DNA of 8,416 bases, taken from assembly GCA_002338335.1 (NCBI GenBank), contig DDIC01000086.1, positions 19,713 to 28,128 on the forward strand. Reading direction: 5' to 3'. Within the stretch, counting starts at the first letter, position 1, and each line of letters begins with the position of its first letter. This stretch comes from Bacteroidetes bacterium UBA1860 (GTDB taxonomy: Bacteria > Bacteroidota > Rhodothermia > Balneolales > Balneolaceae). The translations under genes and the position numbers were made by a program. Positions 1-5,528 of the stretch are shown here, piece by piece. Below the pieces are notes generated by a model. That model was not told where the DNA came from, searched no databases, and was given only the letters and a program-made list of their open reading frames with translations.

Positions 1-1790
1 CAAATATGGCTCCTGAATATGGAGCGACAATGGGCTTTTTCCCAGTTGATGATGAGACGATTCGCTATATGGAGCGGACAGGACGTGATGCTCAAAACAC
101 TGAATTGGTGCGTGAGTATATGAAAGCACAGGGGTTATACCGTACCGATGATACTCCAGATCCTGTCTTTACCGAGACGCTAGAGCTTGATCTTGGGACG
201 GTACAAACGTCGTTGGCAGGACCAAAACGCCCACAGGATCGTATTGTATTATCCCATCTCAAAGAGACCTTTCAAAATTCGTTGACCAGTGATGATCAAA
301 CGATGGGCTTCAACCTCACACAAGAGAAGCTCGCGAGCAAAGGACTCATCAAAAACGGAACAACTCAAGAGCTTAAGCATGGTGACGTGGTGATCGCAGC
401 CATAACAAGTTGCACCAATACATCCAATCCCTCAGTGATGTTGGGTGCTGGACTCGTAGCTAAACATGCTGTGGAGAAAGGGCTCAAGGTGCCATCGTAT
501 GTCAAAACATCACTCGCTCCTGGCTCCCGCGTTGTGACGGATTATTTAGATGAAGCCGGTCTCACGCCTTATCTAGATCAACTTGGATTTAACCTTGTGG
601 GATATGGCTGCACAACCTGTATTGGAAACTCAGGCCCTCTTCCAGCGCCAGTTGAGACGGCCATTCGAGAGGGAGATCTTGTAGTTGCGGGTGTCCTTTC
701 TGGCAACCGAAACTTTGAAGGGCGTATTCACCCATGGGTTAAAGCAAACTTCCTTGCTTCGCCACCACTTGTGGTAGCCTATGCCATTGCTGGTCGTGTG
801 GATATCGACTTGGAGCACGAGCCATTGGGTCAAGACAAGGATGGTAACGATGTCTACTTGAAAGATCTATGGCCTTCCTCTGCTGAAATTAGGGGAATGA
901 TGGATGAAGCCATTCGCCCAGATGTATTTAATCGTCTGTATGCGGATGTCTTTGATTCTGAGGCTTGGGATACGATTCCAGTAACGGGTGGGCAGTTATA
1001 CGAATGGAAAGAGGAGTCTACCTACATCCAAGAACCCCCATTTTTTACCGGTTTAACGCAGGAGGTCAATCCCATTACACCGATTGAAGGAGCCAGAGTG
1101 TTGGTTCATGCGGGGGACTCCATCACCACCGATCATATTTCACCTGCCGGAAACATCAAAACCGATAGCCCGGTAGGACAGTATCTCACGGAAGCGGGTG
1201 TCCAGGTATCGGAATTCAACTCCTATGGCTCACGTCGTGGGAATGACCGCGTAATGACAAGAGGCACCTTTGCCAATGTGCGGTTCCAAAATCGTTTAGG
1301 CCAAGGGCAGGAAGGGGGATACACCACGTATCACCCCACCGGTGATGTGACATCCATCTATGAGGCCTCCATGAAATATCAGGAGGCGGGAACACGTTTG
1401 ATTGCATTGGCAGGGACAGAGTATGGCACGGGATCGTCTCGAGATTGGGCTGCGAAAGGGACGCTGTTGCTTGGCGTCAAAGCGGTCATCGCGACCTCAT
1501 TTGAGCGCATTCACCGGTCGAATCTTGTAGGTATGGGGGTTCTGCCTCTTCAATTTGCCGAAGGTGAATCTTCAGACGCTCTAGGGCTAGATGGGTCAGA
1601 AACCTTTACAATCCATGTGGATGAGTCGTTAACCCCTCGATCTATGGTCAAAGTAGACGCCGTTCATCCAAATGGAAAAACGACCTCCTTTGAGACGCTT
1701 TGTCGCATCGATACCCCCGTAGAGATCGAGTATTATCGCAACGGAGGCATCCTGCATAAAGTATTACGCGATGTCGCAGCCGAGGCGTAA
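1..1790 (+). CDS. acnA: Aconitate hydratase, AcnA/IRP type (5'-truncated by window edge)
   Basis: Cytoplasmic TCA-cycle enzyme that interconverts citrate and isocitrate through cis-aconitate using a [4Fe-4S] cluster. The reading frame is open through the left edge. The visible start, N-MAPEYGATMGFFP, is an internal aconitase motif, so about 300 N-terminal residues lie outside the window. Numbering from the first visible Met (nt 6), the three cluster ligands are Cys136 (SCTNTSNP) and Cys202/Cys205 (GYGCTTCIGNSGP). Their 66- and 3-residue spacing matches bacterial AcnA as I recall it. A linker near residues 340-350 leads to the swivel domain, which has GDSITTDHISPAG (370 on), SYGSRRGN (406 on, substrate-binding arginines) and EYGTGSSRDWAAKG (472 on, active-site serine loop). 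The gene ends at TAA 1788-1790. It converges on the cysteine hydrolase gene with only 74 nt between, where I see no clear terminator. No lesion is visible; function is very secure, the symbol slightly less. Confidence 0.96.
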   Translation, partial: NMAPEYGATMGFFPVDDETIRYMERTGRDAQNTELVREYMKAQGLYRTDDTPDPVFTETLELDLGTVQTSLAGPKRPQDRIVLSHLKETFQNSLTSDDQTMGFNLTQEKLASKGLIKNGTTQELKHGDVVIAAITSCTNTSNPSVMLGAGLVAKHAVEKGLKVPSYVKTSLAPGSRVVTDYLDEAGLTPYLDQLGFNLVGYGCTTCIGNSGPLPAPVETAIREGDLVVAGVLSGNRNFEGRIHPWVKANFLASPPLVVAYAIAGRVDIDLEHEPLGQDKDGNDVYLKDLWPSSAEIRGMMDEAIRPDVFNRLYADVFDSEAWDTIPVTGGQLYEWKEESTYIQEPPFFTGLTQEVNPITPIEGARVLVHAGDSITTDHISPAGNIKTDSPVGQYLTEAGVQVSEFNSYGSRRGNDRVMTRGTFANVRFQNRLGQGQEGGYTTYHPTGDVTSIYEASMKYQEAGTRLIALAGTEYGTGSSRDWAAKGTLLLGVKAVIATSFERIHRSNLVGMGVLPLQFAEGESSDALGLDGSETFTIHVDESLTPRSMVKVDAVHPNGKTTSFETLCRIDTPVEIEYYRNGGILHKVLRDVAAEA

Positions 1791-1864
1791 GCGGTCATGA
1801 GACGGTACCCATCCTCTACCCATAACGTCGAGGAGTATTAGCCGAGGAACATCAGCGAATCGAA

Positions 1865-2419
1865 TTATGCTAGTAGCTCAGCGGTCGTTGTAATCTCTGC
1901 ACCATAGATTCCTTTTAGATAATCTAGTGCAGCTTGTTTGCGGACCTCTACGGGCACATCTGATAAAGGCTCAAATACCGTGGTTGCATCAGAAGGAACC
2001 ACCACGTCAAGTCCTCGTACAAACGCATCATAGGTCGAGTGCCTCACACAGCAATCAGTGTGTTGACCCACAATGACCAATTTTTGCAGTCCATAGACTT
2101 TACAAACGGAATCCATATCGGTCTCAGTGAAGACAGAATAATATCTCTTGTTGATAATCTCATCCCCTTCGGCGGGTGCTAGGTCGTCTATCACCTCCGC
2201 TGCTTTTGTGCCTGCCACAGCGTGCTCTCCAAAGACTTTAAACTCCAAATCGCCTGGTTTGTGAGCATCATTGCCATAAATCACCACCCAATCATCATCT
2301 TTGCGAGCTTTTTCAATGAGTTGTTGGATAGGTTTGACGATGTCATGGGCGGCAGAATTCCCAAGGACACCGTCCTGAAAATCATTTAGCATATCAATAA
2401 TTACAAGACCCGTTTTCAT
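1865..2419 (-). CDS. Isochorismatase-family cysteine hydrolase
   Basis: A 184-residue protein of the isochorismatase/nicotinamidase-like superfamily, small cytoplasmic hydrolases with an Asp-Lys-Cys triad that usually cleave amide or related bonds. The likely triad is Asp9 (LVIIDMLNDF), Lys91 (INKRYYSVF) and Cys124 (TDCCVRHS, second cysteine). The Asp122-Cys123 stretch sits just before the family's cis-peptide region. A nicotinamidase would normally show a D-x-H-x-x-x-H metal site after strand 2; here the corresponding stretch is NDAHKPGDLEF (residues 50-60), which only partly resembles it. Nicotinamide deamidation is therefore possible but not shown. The ATG at 2417-2419 is preceded by GGAG with a 5-nt spacer, which supports this start. 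It is the last gene of the leftward cluster, 57 nt after the MATE gene, and may have its own promoter over a dyad at 2447-2466. Family assignment is secure; the substrate is unknown. Confidence 0.9.
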   Translation of the reverse strand: MKTGLVIIDMLNDFQDGVLGNSAAHDIVKPIQQLIEKARKDDDWVVIYGNDAHKPGDLEFKVFGEHAVAGTKAAEVIDDLAPAEGDEIINKRYYSVFTETDMDSVCKVYGLQKLVIVGQHTDCCVRHSTYDAFVRGLDVVVPSDATTVFEPLSDVPVEVRKQAALDYLKGIYGAEITTTAELLA

Positions 2420-2424
2420 AAGTA

Positions 2425-2428
2425 CTCC
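2425..2428 (-). promoter_or_regulatory. Ribosome binding site of the cysteine hydrolase gene
   Basis: On the minus strand GGAG lies 5 nt before the ATG at 2419. It fixes the start of the hydrolase and shows that at least some genes here use a Shine-Dalgarno sequence. Confidence 0.65.
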
Positions 2429-2440
2429 GTTGTTAGCTGG

Positions 2441-2466
2441 TTTATAGATGATTCTCGGAGAATATC
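2441..2466 (-). promoter_or_regulatory. Possible promoter/operator of the cysteine hydrolase gene
   Basis: On the minus strand a TATAAA (2441-2446) could serve as a -10 element. Directly upstream is an inverted repeat at 2447-2466: arms ATTCTC/GAGAAT around one central base, extended by GAT/ATC with one unpaired base. The dyad occupies the place of a -10/-35 spacer, a common repressor position, but no good -35 hexamer is visible. It sits in the 57-nt gap after the MATE stop codon. As RNA the loop would be very small, and no U-tract follows on the minus strand, so a DNA operator fits better than a terminator. Function is inferred only. Confidence 0.3.
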
Positions 2467-2476
2467 GCCTTTTTTC

Positions 2477-3853
2477 CTACGCCATGCTGGCATCTTTCTT
2501 GCGAATCGTTGACATGGTGAGGTGATGGAACCGCGTGACATGGACAATAGCCGCAACGGTTAAGCCAATCACAAGCCCTGTCCACATCCCTTGCCCTCCG
2601 TATCCTAGGGTAATGCCAAGGTAGATGCTCAATGGGATTCCCGTTAATCCATACGCAATCAGGTTAAAGACCATGGGTATTTGTGTGTCTTTCATACCTC
2701 TTAGCGCTCCAATCGCACTAATCTGTACCCCATCGGACAATTGGAAAATAGCCGCAATGCCCAGAAGCTTTAGTGCACCCTCTACCACGTCGGGGTCATC
2801 GGTGTAAATGGCGATAATCCACTCGGGAAACAGAAGCATGATCATGGCAAACACCGCCATACATGAGGTGCTTACCACCACACCCATCCACCCTCTAAAT
2901 CGAGCTTCTCGCACCTGACCTCGACCCATCGATTGACCAATTCGGGCTGTTTGAGCAATCGACAAACCAAAGGGGATCATAAAGGTGAGGGACGCAAAAT
3001 TGATTGCGACTTGGTGTGAGGCAACAGCGATGGTGCCCAGCGTCCCCATCATTAAACTGACAAGGGCAAACATCGTCACTTCAAGAGAACCACTAACCCC
3101 AATGGGGACACCTAACGAAAGCATCTCTTTGATGGACTTTGGGTCGGGTAAGCGAAAGGTGCTAAAGATGGCAAACCGTTTGTAGGGTTTAATAGCCCCA
3201 GTAAAGATCATCATCCCAAGCCACATGGCTGTGTAGACAATTGCGCTTGCATATCCGGTGCCAATAGCGCCGAGTCCAGGCACAGGACCAAATCCAAACA
3301 TCAAGACGTAGTTTGCGGGAATATTGATCAGAGCCCCAGCAAGGGCAATAAACATGGCGGGCCTCACATTGGATAACCCTTCATTGAAACTTCGGTAACA
3401 AACGTAGGCATAAAGTGGAAATACACCCCAAGAGATAGCTTTGAGATACCCCATGGCCAATGGGATAATTTCTGCTTCGACATTCATCCATTGCATTACA
3501 AAATCAAGATTTCGTATGATGAAAAAACTCAAGAGTGCAAAGAGTTGGCTGAGCCAAAGGGCTTGGCGTAGGTTTTTCCCGATGAGATGAAATTTCCTGG
3601 CACCAAGGTTATGTGCTACGATGGGATTGACCACGATCAGCGTGCCCATCGAAATCACCATTAAGGGGAGGAAGGAGCTGGCTCCCACAGCAATCGCACC
3701 AAGGTCAAGTGCCGAAATTCGGCCCGCCATGACGGTGTCGACAAAGCTCATCGACATTTGCAGGAGTTGTGTAGCAATCACTGGCGCGCCAAAATAGAGG
3801 GTGCGTTTGGCTTCAGTCCACATGGACGAGGGAGTCCAGTAACTAGCTATCAT
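2477..3853 (-). CDS. MATE-family (NorM-type) multidrug/toxin efflux transporter
   Basis: A 458-residue inner-membrane antiporter of the multidrug and toxic compound extrusion family, which exports cationic drugs or metabolites in exchange for Na+ or H+. Length is typical for NorM, and hydrophobic segments run through the whole protein, consistent with 12 helices in two homologous halves. NorM-like marks are AKRTLYFGAPVIATQ (15 on), FVDTVMAG (37-44), ASHQVAINFASLTFMIPFG (278 on) and SDGVQISAIGALRGMKD (373-389). Asp39, Glu258 and Asp374 appear to correspond to the cation-binding acidic residues of Vibrio NorM (Asp36, Glu255, Asp371); I aligned these by eye. The ATG at 3853 follows GAAGG with a 6-nt spacer, better supported than Met11. 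It lies 39 nt after rsfS and 57 nt before the hydrolase, so it may be cotranscribed with rsfS. The exported substrate cannot be told from sequence. Confidence 0.94.
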   Translation of the reverse strand: MIASYWTPSSMWTEAKRTLYFGAPVIATQLLQMSMSFVDTVMAGRISALDLGAIAVGASSFLPLMVISMGTLIVVNPIVAHNLGARKFHLIGKNLRQALWLSQLFALLSFFIIRNLDFVMQWMNVEAEIIPLAMGYLKAISWGVFPLYAYVCYRSFNEGLSNVRPAMFIALAGALINIPANYVLMFGFGPVPGLGAIGTGYASAIVYTAMWLGMMIFTGAIKPYKRFAIFSTFRLPDPKSIKEMLSLGVPIGVSGSLEVTMFALVSLMMGTLGTIAVASHQVAINFASLTFMIPFGLSIAQTARIGQSMGRGQVREARFRGWMGVVVSTSCMAVFAMIMLLFPEWIIAIYTDDPDVVEGALKLLGIAAIFQLSDGVQISAIGALRGMKDTQIPMVFNLIAYGLTGIPLSIYLGITLGYGGQGMWTGLVIGLTVAAIVHVTRFHHLTMSTIRKKDASMA

Positions 3854-3859
3854 GGAGAA

Positions 3860-3864
3860 CCTTC
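3860..3864 (-). promoter_or_regulatory. Ribosome binding site of the MATE gene
   Basis: GAAGG on the minus strand, 6 nt before the ATG at 3853. It favours this start over the downstream in-frame Met11. Confidence 0.6.
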
Positions 3865-3892
3865 ACAAAAATGAGATGAATGAATCGCAGAC

Positions 3893-4240
3893 TTAGGCAG
3901 GTTGCTCAAATCGCTCGGCGTCGTTCCACATCCGTTCGATTCCGTAATAGTGCCTTTTTTCTTCGGTGAAGATATGGACCACAATCGTAACATAATCCAG
4001 AATTATCCAAGTACGACCCGAAACACCCTCTTTTTTCCACGCTTTTTCGCCTGTTTTCTTGCGCACTTCTTCTTGGACATGGTCTGCGAGTGCTTTGACT
4101 TGTGTGTCAGACGTTCCGTGACAAACCACAAGGGTGTCAGCAACTTCGGAGAGTCCCTTTAGATTGAGGACAACAATGTCCCGACCTTTTTTATCATCTA
4201 AGGCATCTACGATTGCTTGTGTGAGTGAGTCTAAGGTCAT
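3893..4240 (-). CDS. rsfS: Ribosome silencing factor RsfS (Iojap/YbeB family)
   Basis: A 115-residue protein of the RsfS/Iojap/DUF143 family. Family members bind ribosomal protein uL14 on the large subunit and block joining with the small subunit, lowering translation under nutrient limitation. Family marks are DIVVLNLKGLSEVADTLVVC (21-40), the GTSDTQVKALADHV stretch (42-55), WIILDYVTIVVHIF (78-91) and the C-terminal HYYGIERMWNDAE (97-109). Length is normal. The ATG overlaps the stop codon of the upstream LytR_C gene by one base (TAATG at 4238-4242), and no Shine-Dalgarno sequence is visible, so translational coupling is likely. The MATE gene follows after 39 nt. In many bacteria rsfS neighbours nadD or a LytR-related gene; here the neighbour is a LytR_C protein. 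Assignment is very secure. Confidence 0.96.
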   Translation of the reverse strand: MTLDSLTQAIVDALDDKKGRDIVVLNLKGLSEVADTLVVCHGTSDTQVKALADHVQEEVRKKTGEKAWKKEGVSGRTWIILDYVTIVVHIFTEEKRHYYGIERMWNDAERFEQPA

Positions 4241-4713
4241 TAACGACGTTCAAGATTAAGGGATTCATAGTCTCGGCCAACCAGCACCGTCACATCAAGG
4301 TAATAATCTGCGGACTCTTCTATGAGAATTCGATCGGCCGAAAGCCCAAGGCCTCGAGCAACACGCTCTGCACTCTTTACATCCCCTCCATTGCGCGCCA
4401 GAACTACGGTTTGCTCGACATCAAAGACATCAAAATTCCCTATTTCAACCACGTCAAAGCCAAGTTGCCGAAGCGATGAGGTGACGGCATTGGCGGCACC
4501 TTCGATGCCCCCACCGTTGAGCACTTCCACCTGAATCACATTCCCGATGAGTGCCTGTTCTGAACGTTTAGCTCGCTCTACGTCAATACGTGGGACCAAA
4601 AAACGAATAACAAGTGCACTAAGTAATAGGACAAAAAGAAACGTAAAGACGGTGAGTCCTACCGTTACCCAAGGTGATGACGATGATGTAGGGGATTTGC
4701 TCTGTTCGCTCAT
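4240..4713 (-). CDS. Membrane-anchored LytR C-terminal-domain (LytR_C) protein
   Basis: A 157-residue protein with a short Ser-rich cytoplasmic N-terminus, one strong transmembrane segment (about residues 16-40) and an extracytoplasmic LytR_C-like domain (about 59-147). Family marks are QVEVLNGGGIEGAA (61-74), VVLARNGG (103-110), a helix with AERVARGLGL (115-124) and the closing strand DVTVLVGRDY (140-149). LytR_C domains occur at the end of some LytR-CpsA-Psr cell-wall proteins, but here the domain stands alone with no LCP catalytic domain, so no enzymatic role can be claimed. Positively charged residues follow the membrane segment, so topology is not certain. The gene overlaps rsfS by 1 nt and starts 39 nt after the secreted hypothetical protein. 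No Shine-Dalgarno sequence precedes the ATG; a 7-codon mini-ORF ends directly before it (TGAATG). Confidence 0.85.
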   Translation of the reverse strand: MSEQSKSPTSSSSPWVTVGLTVFTFLFVLLLSALVIRFLVPRIDVERAKRSEQALIGNVIQVEVLNGGGIEGAANAVTSSLRQLGFDVVEIGNFDVFDVEQTVVLARNGGDVKSAERVARGLGLSADRILIEESADYYLDVTVLVGRDYESLNLERR

Positions 4714-4752
4714 TCAGCGCTGTTGCTGCGTAGCCATGATTTCACAGCCATA

Positions 4753-5361
4753 TTACCACCAAGGATGTACTGCCCTTTGTGAGCCAAAACCACTTGTACC
4801 AAAACCCCGATCAAAAGATCTGCCACCCAGTCCATAAGGGTTTGCACCATAATTAGCACCATATCCGTATGGACCATATGCGCTGTACGGGCGCTGGGAA
4901 AATTCTACGGAGATCATGGCTTTGTCAGAGATCTGATAGTTAAGTCTTGCATAATCGACTTGAAAACGACCCTCAAGCCCATTGCTTTGTTGCGCGCTGG
5001 CGAACGGACTCATGCCAAATGGGGAGTGCAAAAATGAGAGTGACATTTCTCCAGTGAATCGATCTGTGAATTGGAACTGTGTGCGGTTTGTGTACGCATT
5101 CAAATTCATGGTTTGACCGCCAAATGTCCCAAAGTTTGCAGAGTAGGAGTGGGACATCGTCATGGGAATCAAATTCATCCAACTGCCTACCGCACCAAGG
5201 GGTTTAGAAGAAGTTGAGGCCTCAATGCTAGTCACTTGGGGAGGTGCCATAAGATCTGAGCGCAGCTGTGCATACGCGGTCGAGCTAACTAGCATGACGA
5301 ATACCACTACACTGGCAATATTGCGAGATTTCGAAAGTAGACTTTGTAAAGATGTTGTCAT
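4753..5361 (-). CDS. Secreted hypothetical protein with Gly/Tyr-rich C-terminus
   Basis: I do not recognise a named family. Counting from the upstream Met at 5367 (204 residues), there is a basic N-terminus, a hydrophobic core (about 18-29) and a signal-peptidase I site after SSTAYA (Ala33), so export is likely. Residues 60-120 have alternating polar/hydrophobic stretches with SWMNLIPMTMSHSYS, FGTFGG and LHSPFG; 135-158 look like further beta strands. The tail (160-196) is low-complexity, rich in Gly, Tyr, Pro and Ser, and the protein ends HPWW. This suggests a small beta-rich periplasmic or outer-membrane protein. I recall similar proteins beside LytR_C genes in Balneola-like genomes, but cannot check that. 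AAGGA at 5371-5375 is 9 nt from Met3 (5361) and only 3 nt from Met1 (5367), so I chose Met3. It is the first gene of the leftward cluster. Confidence 0.75.
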   Translation of the reverse strand: MTTSLQSLLSKSRNIASVVVFVMLVSSTAYAQLRSDLMAPPQVTSIEASTSSKPLGAVGSWMNLIPMTMSHSYSANFGTFGGQTMNLNAYTNRTQFQFTDRFTGEMSLSFLHSPFGMSPFASAQQSNGLEGRFQVDYARLNYQISDKAMISVEFSQRPYSAYGPYGYGANYGANPYGLGGRSFDRGFGTSGFGSQRAVHPWW

Positions 5362-5370
5362 GCTCATTTG

Positions 5371-5375
5371 TCCTT
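5371..5375 (-). promoter_or_regulatory. Ribosome binding site of the secreted hypothetical protein
   Basis: AAGGA on the minus strand. Its 9-nt distance to the ATG at 5361 is more usual than the 3 nt to the ATG at 5367, so it decides the start in favour of the shorter form. Confidence 0.55.
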
Positions 5376-5403
5376 GCTAAATACGTATACTGGTTTGAAG
5401 AGA

Positions 5404-5444
5404 GTTGATCGGGTCTTGCACGTGTATCCATGACTCGGATCAAC
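5404..5444. repeat. Imperfect inverted repeat in the divergent intergenic region
   Basis: GTTGATC (5404-5410) is matched by GATCAAC (5438-5444). The stem continues with GGGTC/GACTC (5411-5415 and 5432-5436) if G5437 is bulged and one G-T pair is allowed, about 12 pairs in all. The 16-base loop contains the palindrome CACGTG (5419-5424). The repeat lies between the divergently transcribed secreted protein and queA, so it could be an operator or a leader-RNA hairpin. No T-run follows on either side, so it is not a standard terminator. Confidence 0.5.
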
Positions 5445-5455
5445 AATCCATTAAC

Positions 5456-5484
5456 TTGCAGTCAGGACGTTTATTGTGTAACTT
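5456..5484 (+). promoter_or_regulatory. Possible weak sigma70-like promoter of queA
   Basis: TTGCAG (5456-5461) and TAACTT (5479-5484) are separated by exactly 17 nt, but each matches the sigma70 consensus at only about half its positions. A start near 5490 would put the palindrome at 5487-5513 at the very 5' end of the queA mRNA. An alternative is the Bacteroidota-type -7 motif TAAATTTG at 5492-5499 inside the palindrome, which lacks a clear -33 partner. Neither is strong. Confidence 0.25.
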
Positions 5485-5486
5485 TC

Positions 5487-5513
5487 GCGGCTAAATTTGT
5501 GCAAATTTCCCGC
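5487..5513. repeat. Palindrome just upstream of queA (operator or 5' UTR hairpin)
   Basis: AAATTTG (5493-5499) and CAAATTT (5502-5508) form a perfect 7-bp dyad around TG. Outside it, GCGG (5487-5490) pairs with CCGC (5510-5513) across a small asymmetric interior loop, giving 11 pairs in 27 nt. It ends 15 nt before the queA ATG. The inner arm contains TAAATTTG, which matches the Bacteroidota -7 consensus TAnnTTTG. It could be a repressor site over a promoter or a hairpin controlling queA translation. It does not match the preQ1-I riboswitch layout as I know it. Confidence 0.5.
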
Positions 5514-5528
5514 CAATATCCCATCTGA

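Noticed and set aside
630..833. Minus-strand open frames inside acnA (also 1216-1407)
   Set aside because: They are antisense to strongly conserved aconitase motifs, have no ribosome binding site and no protein-like features.
1791..1864. Possible bidirectional terminator between acnA and the hydrolase gene
   Set aside because: The best pairing is TCCTC/GAGGA (1812-1816 and 1830-1834) with a 13-nt loop and no T-run on either strand, which is too weak to call.
1872..1885. TAGCTCAGCGGT-like stretch resembling a tRNA D arm
   Set aside because: It lies in the 3' end of the hydrolase gene, and no matching acceptor, anticodon or T arm is present around it.
3902..4837. Several plus-strand open frames opposite rsfS, the LytR_C gene and the end of the secreted-protein gene
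   Set aside because: The minus-strand frames encode recognisable families and a continuous gene cluster; the plus-strand frames are unrecognisable shadows.
5381..5390. ATACGTAT and GTATAC palindromes as a promoter or operator of the secreted-protein gene
   Set aside because: They are short AT-rich palindromes with no -35 partner at suitable spacing, so chance is likely.
5368..5528. preQ1 riboswitch upstream of queA
   Set aside because: I could not find the short class I hairpin with its A-rich tail, nor a class II layout. The two inverted repeats present do not fit either.
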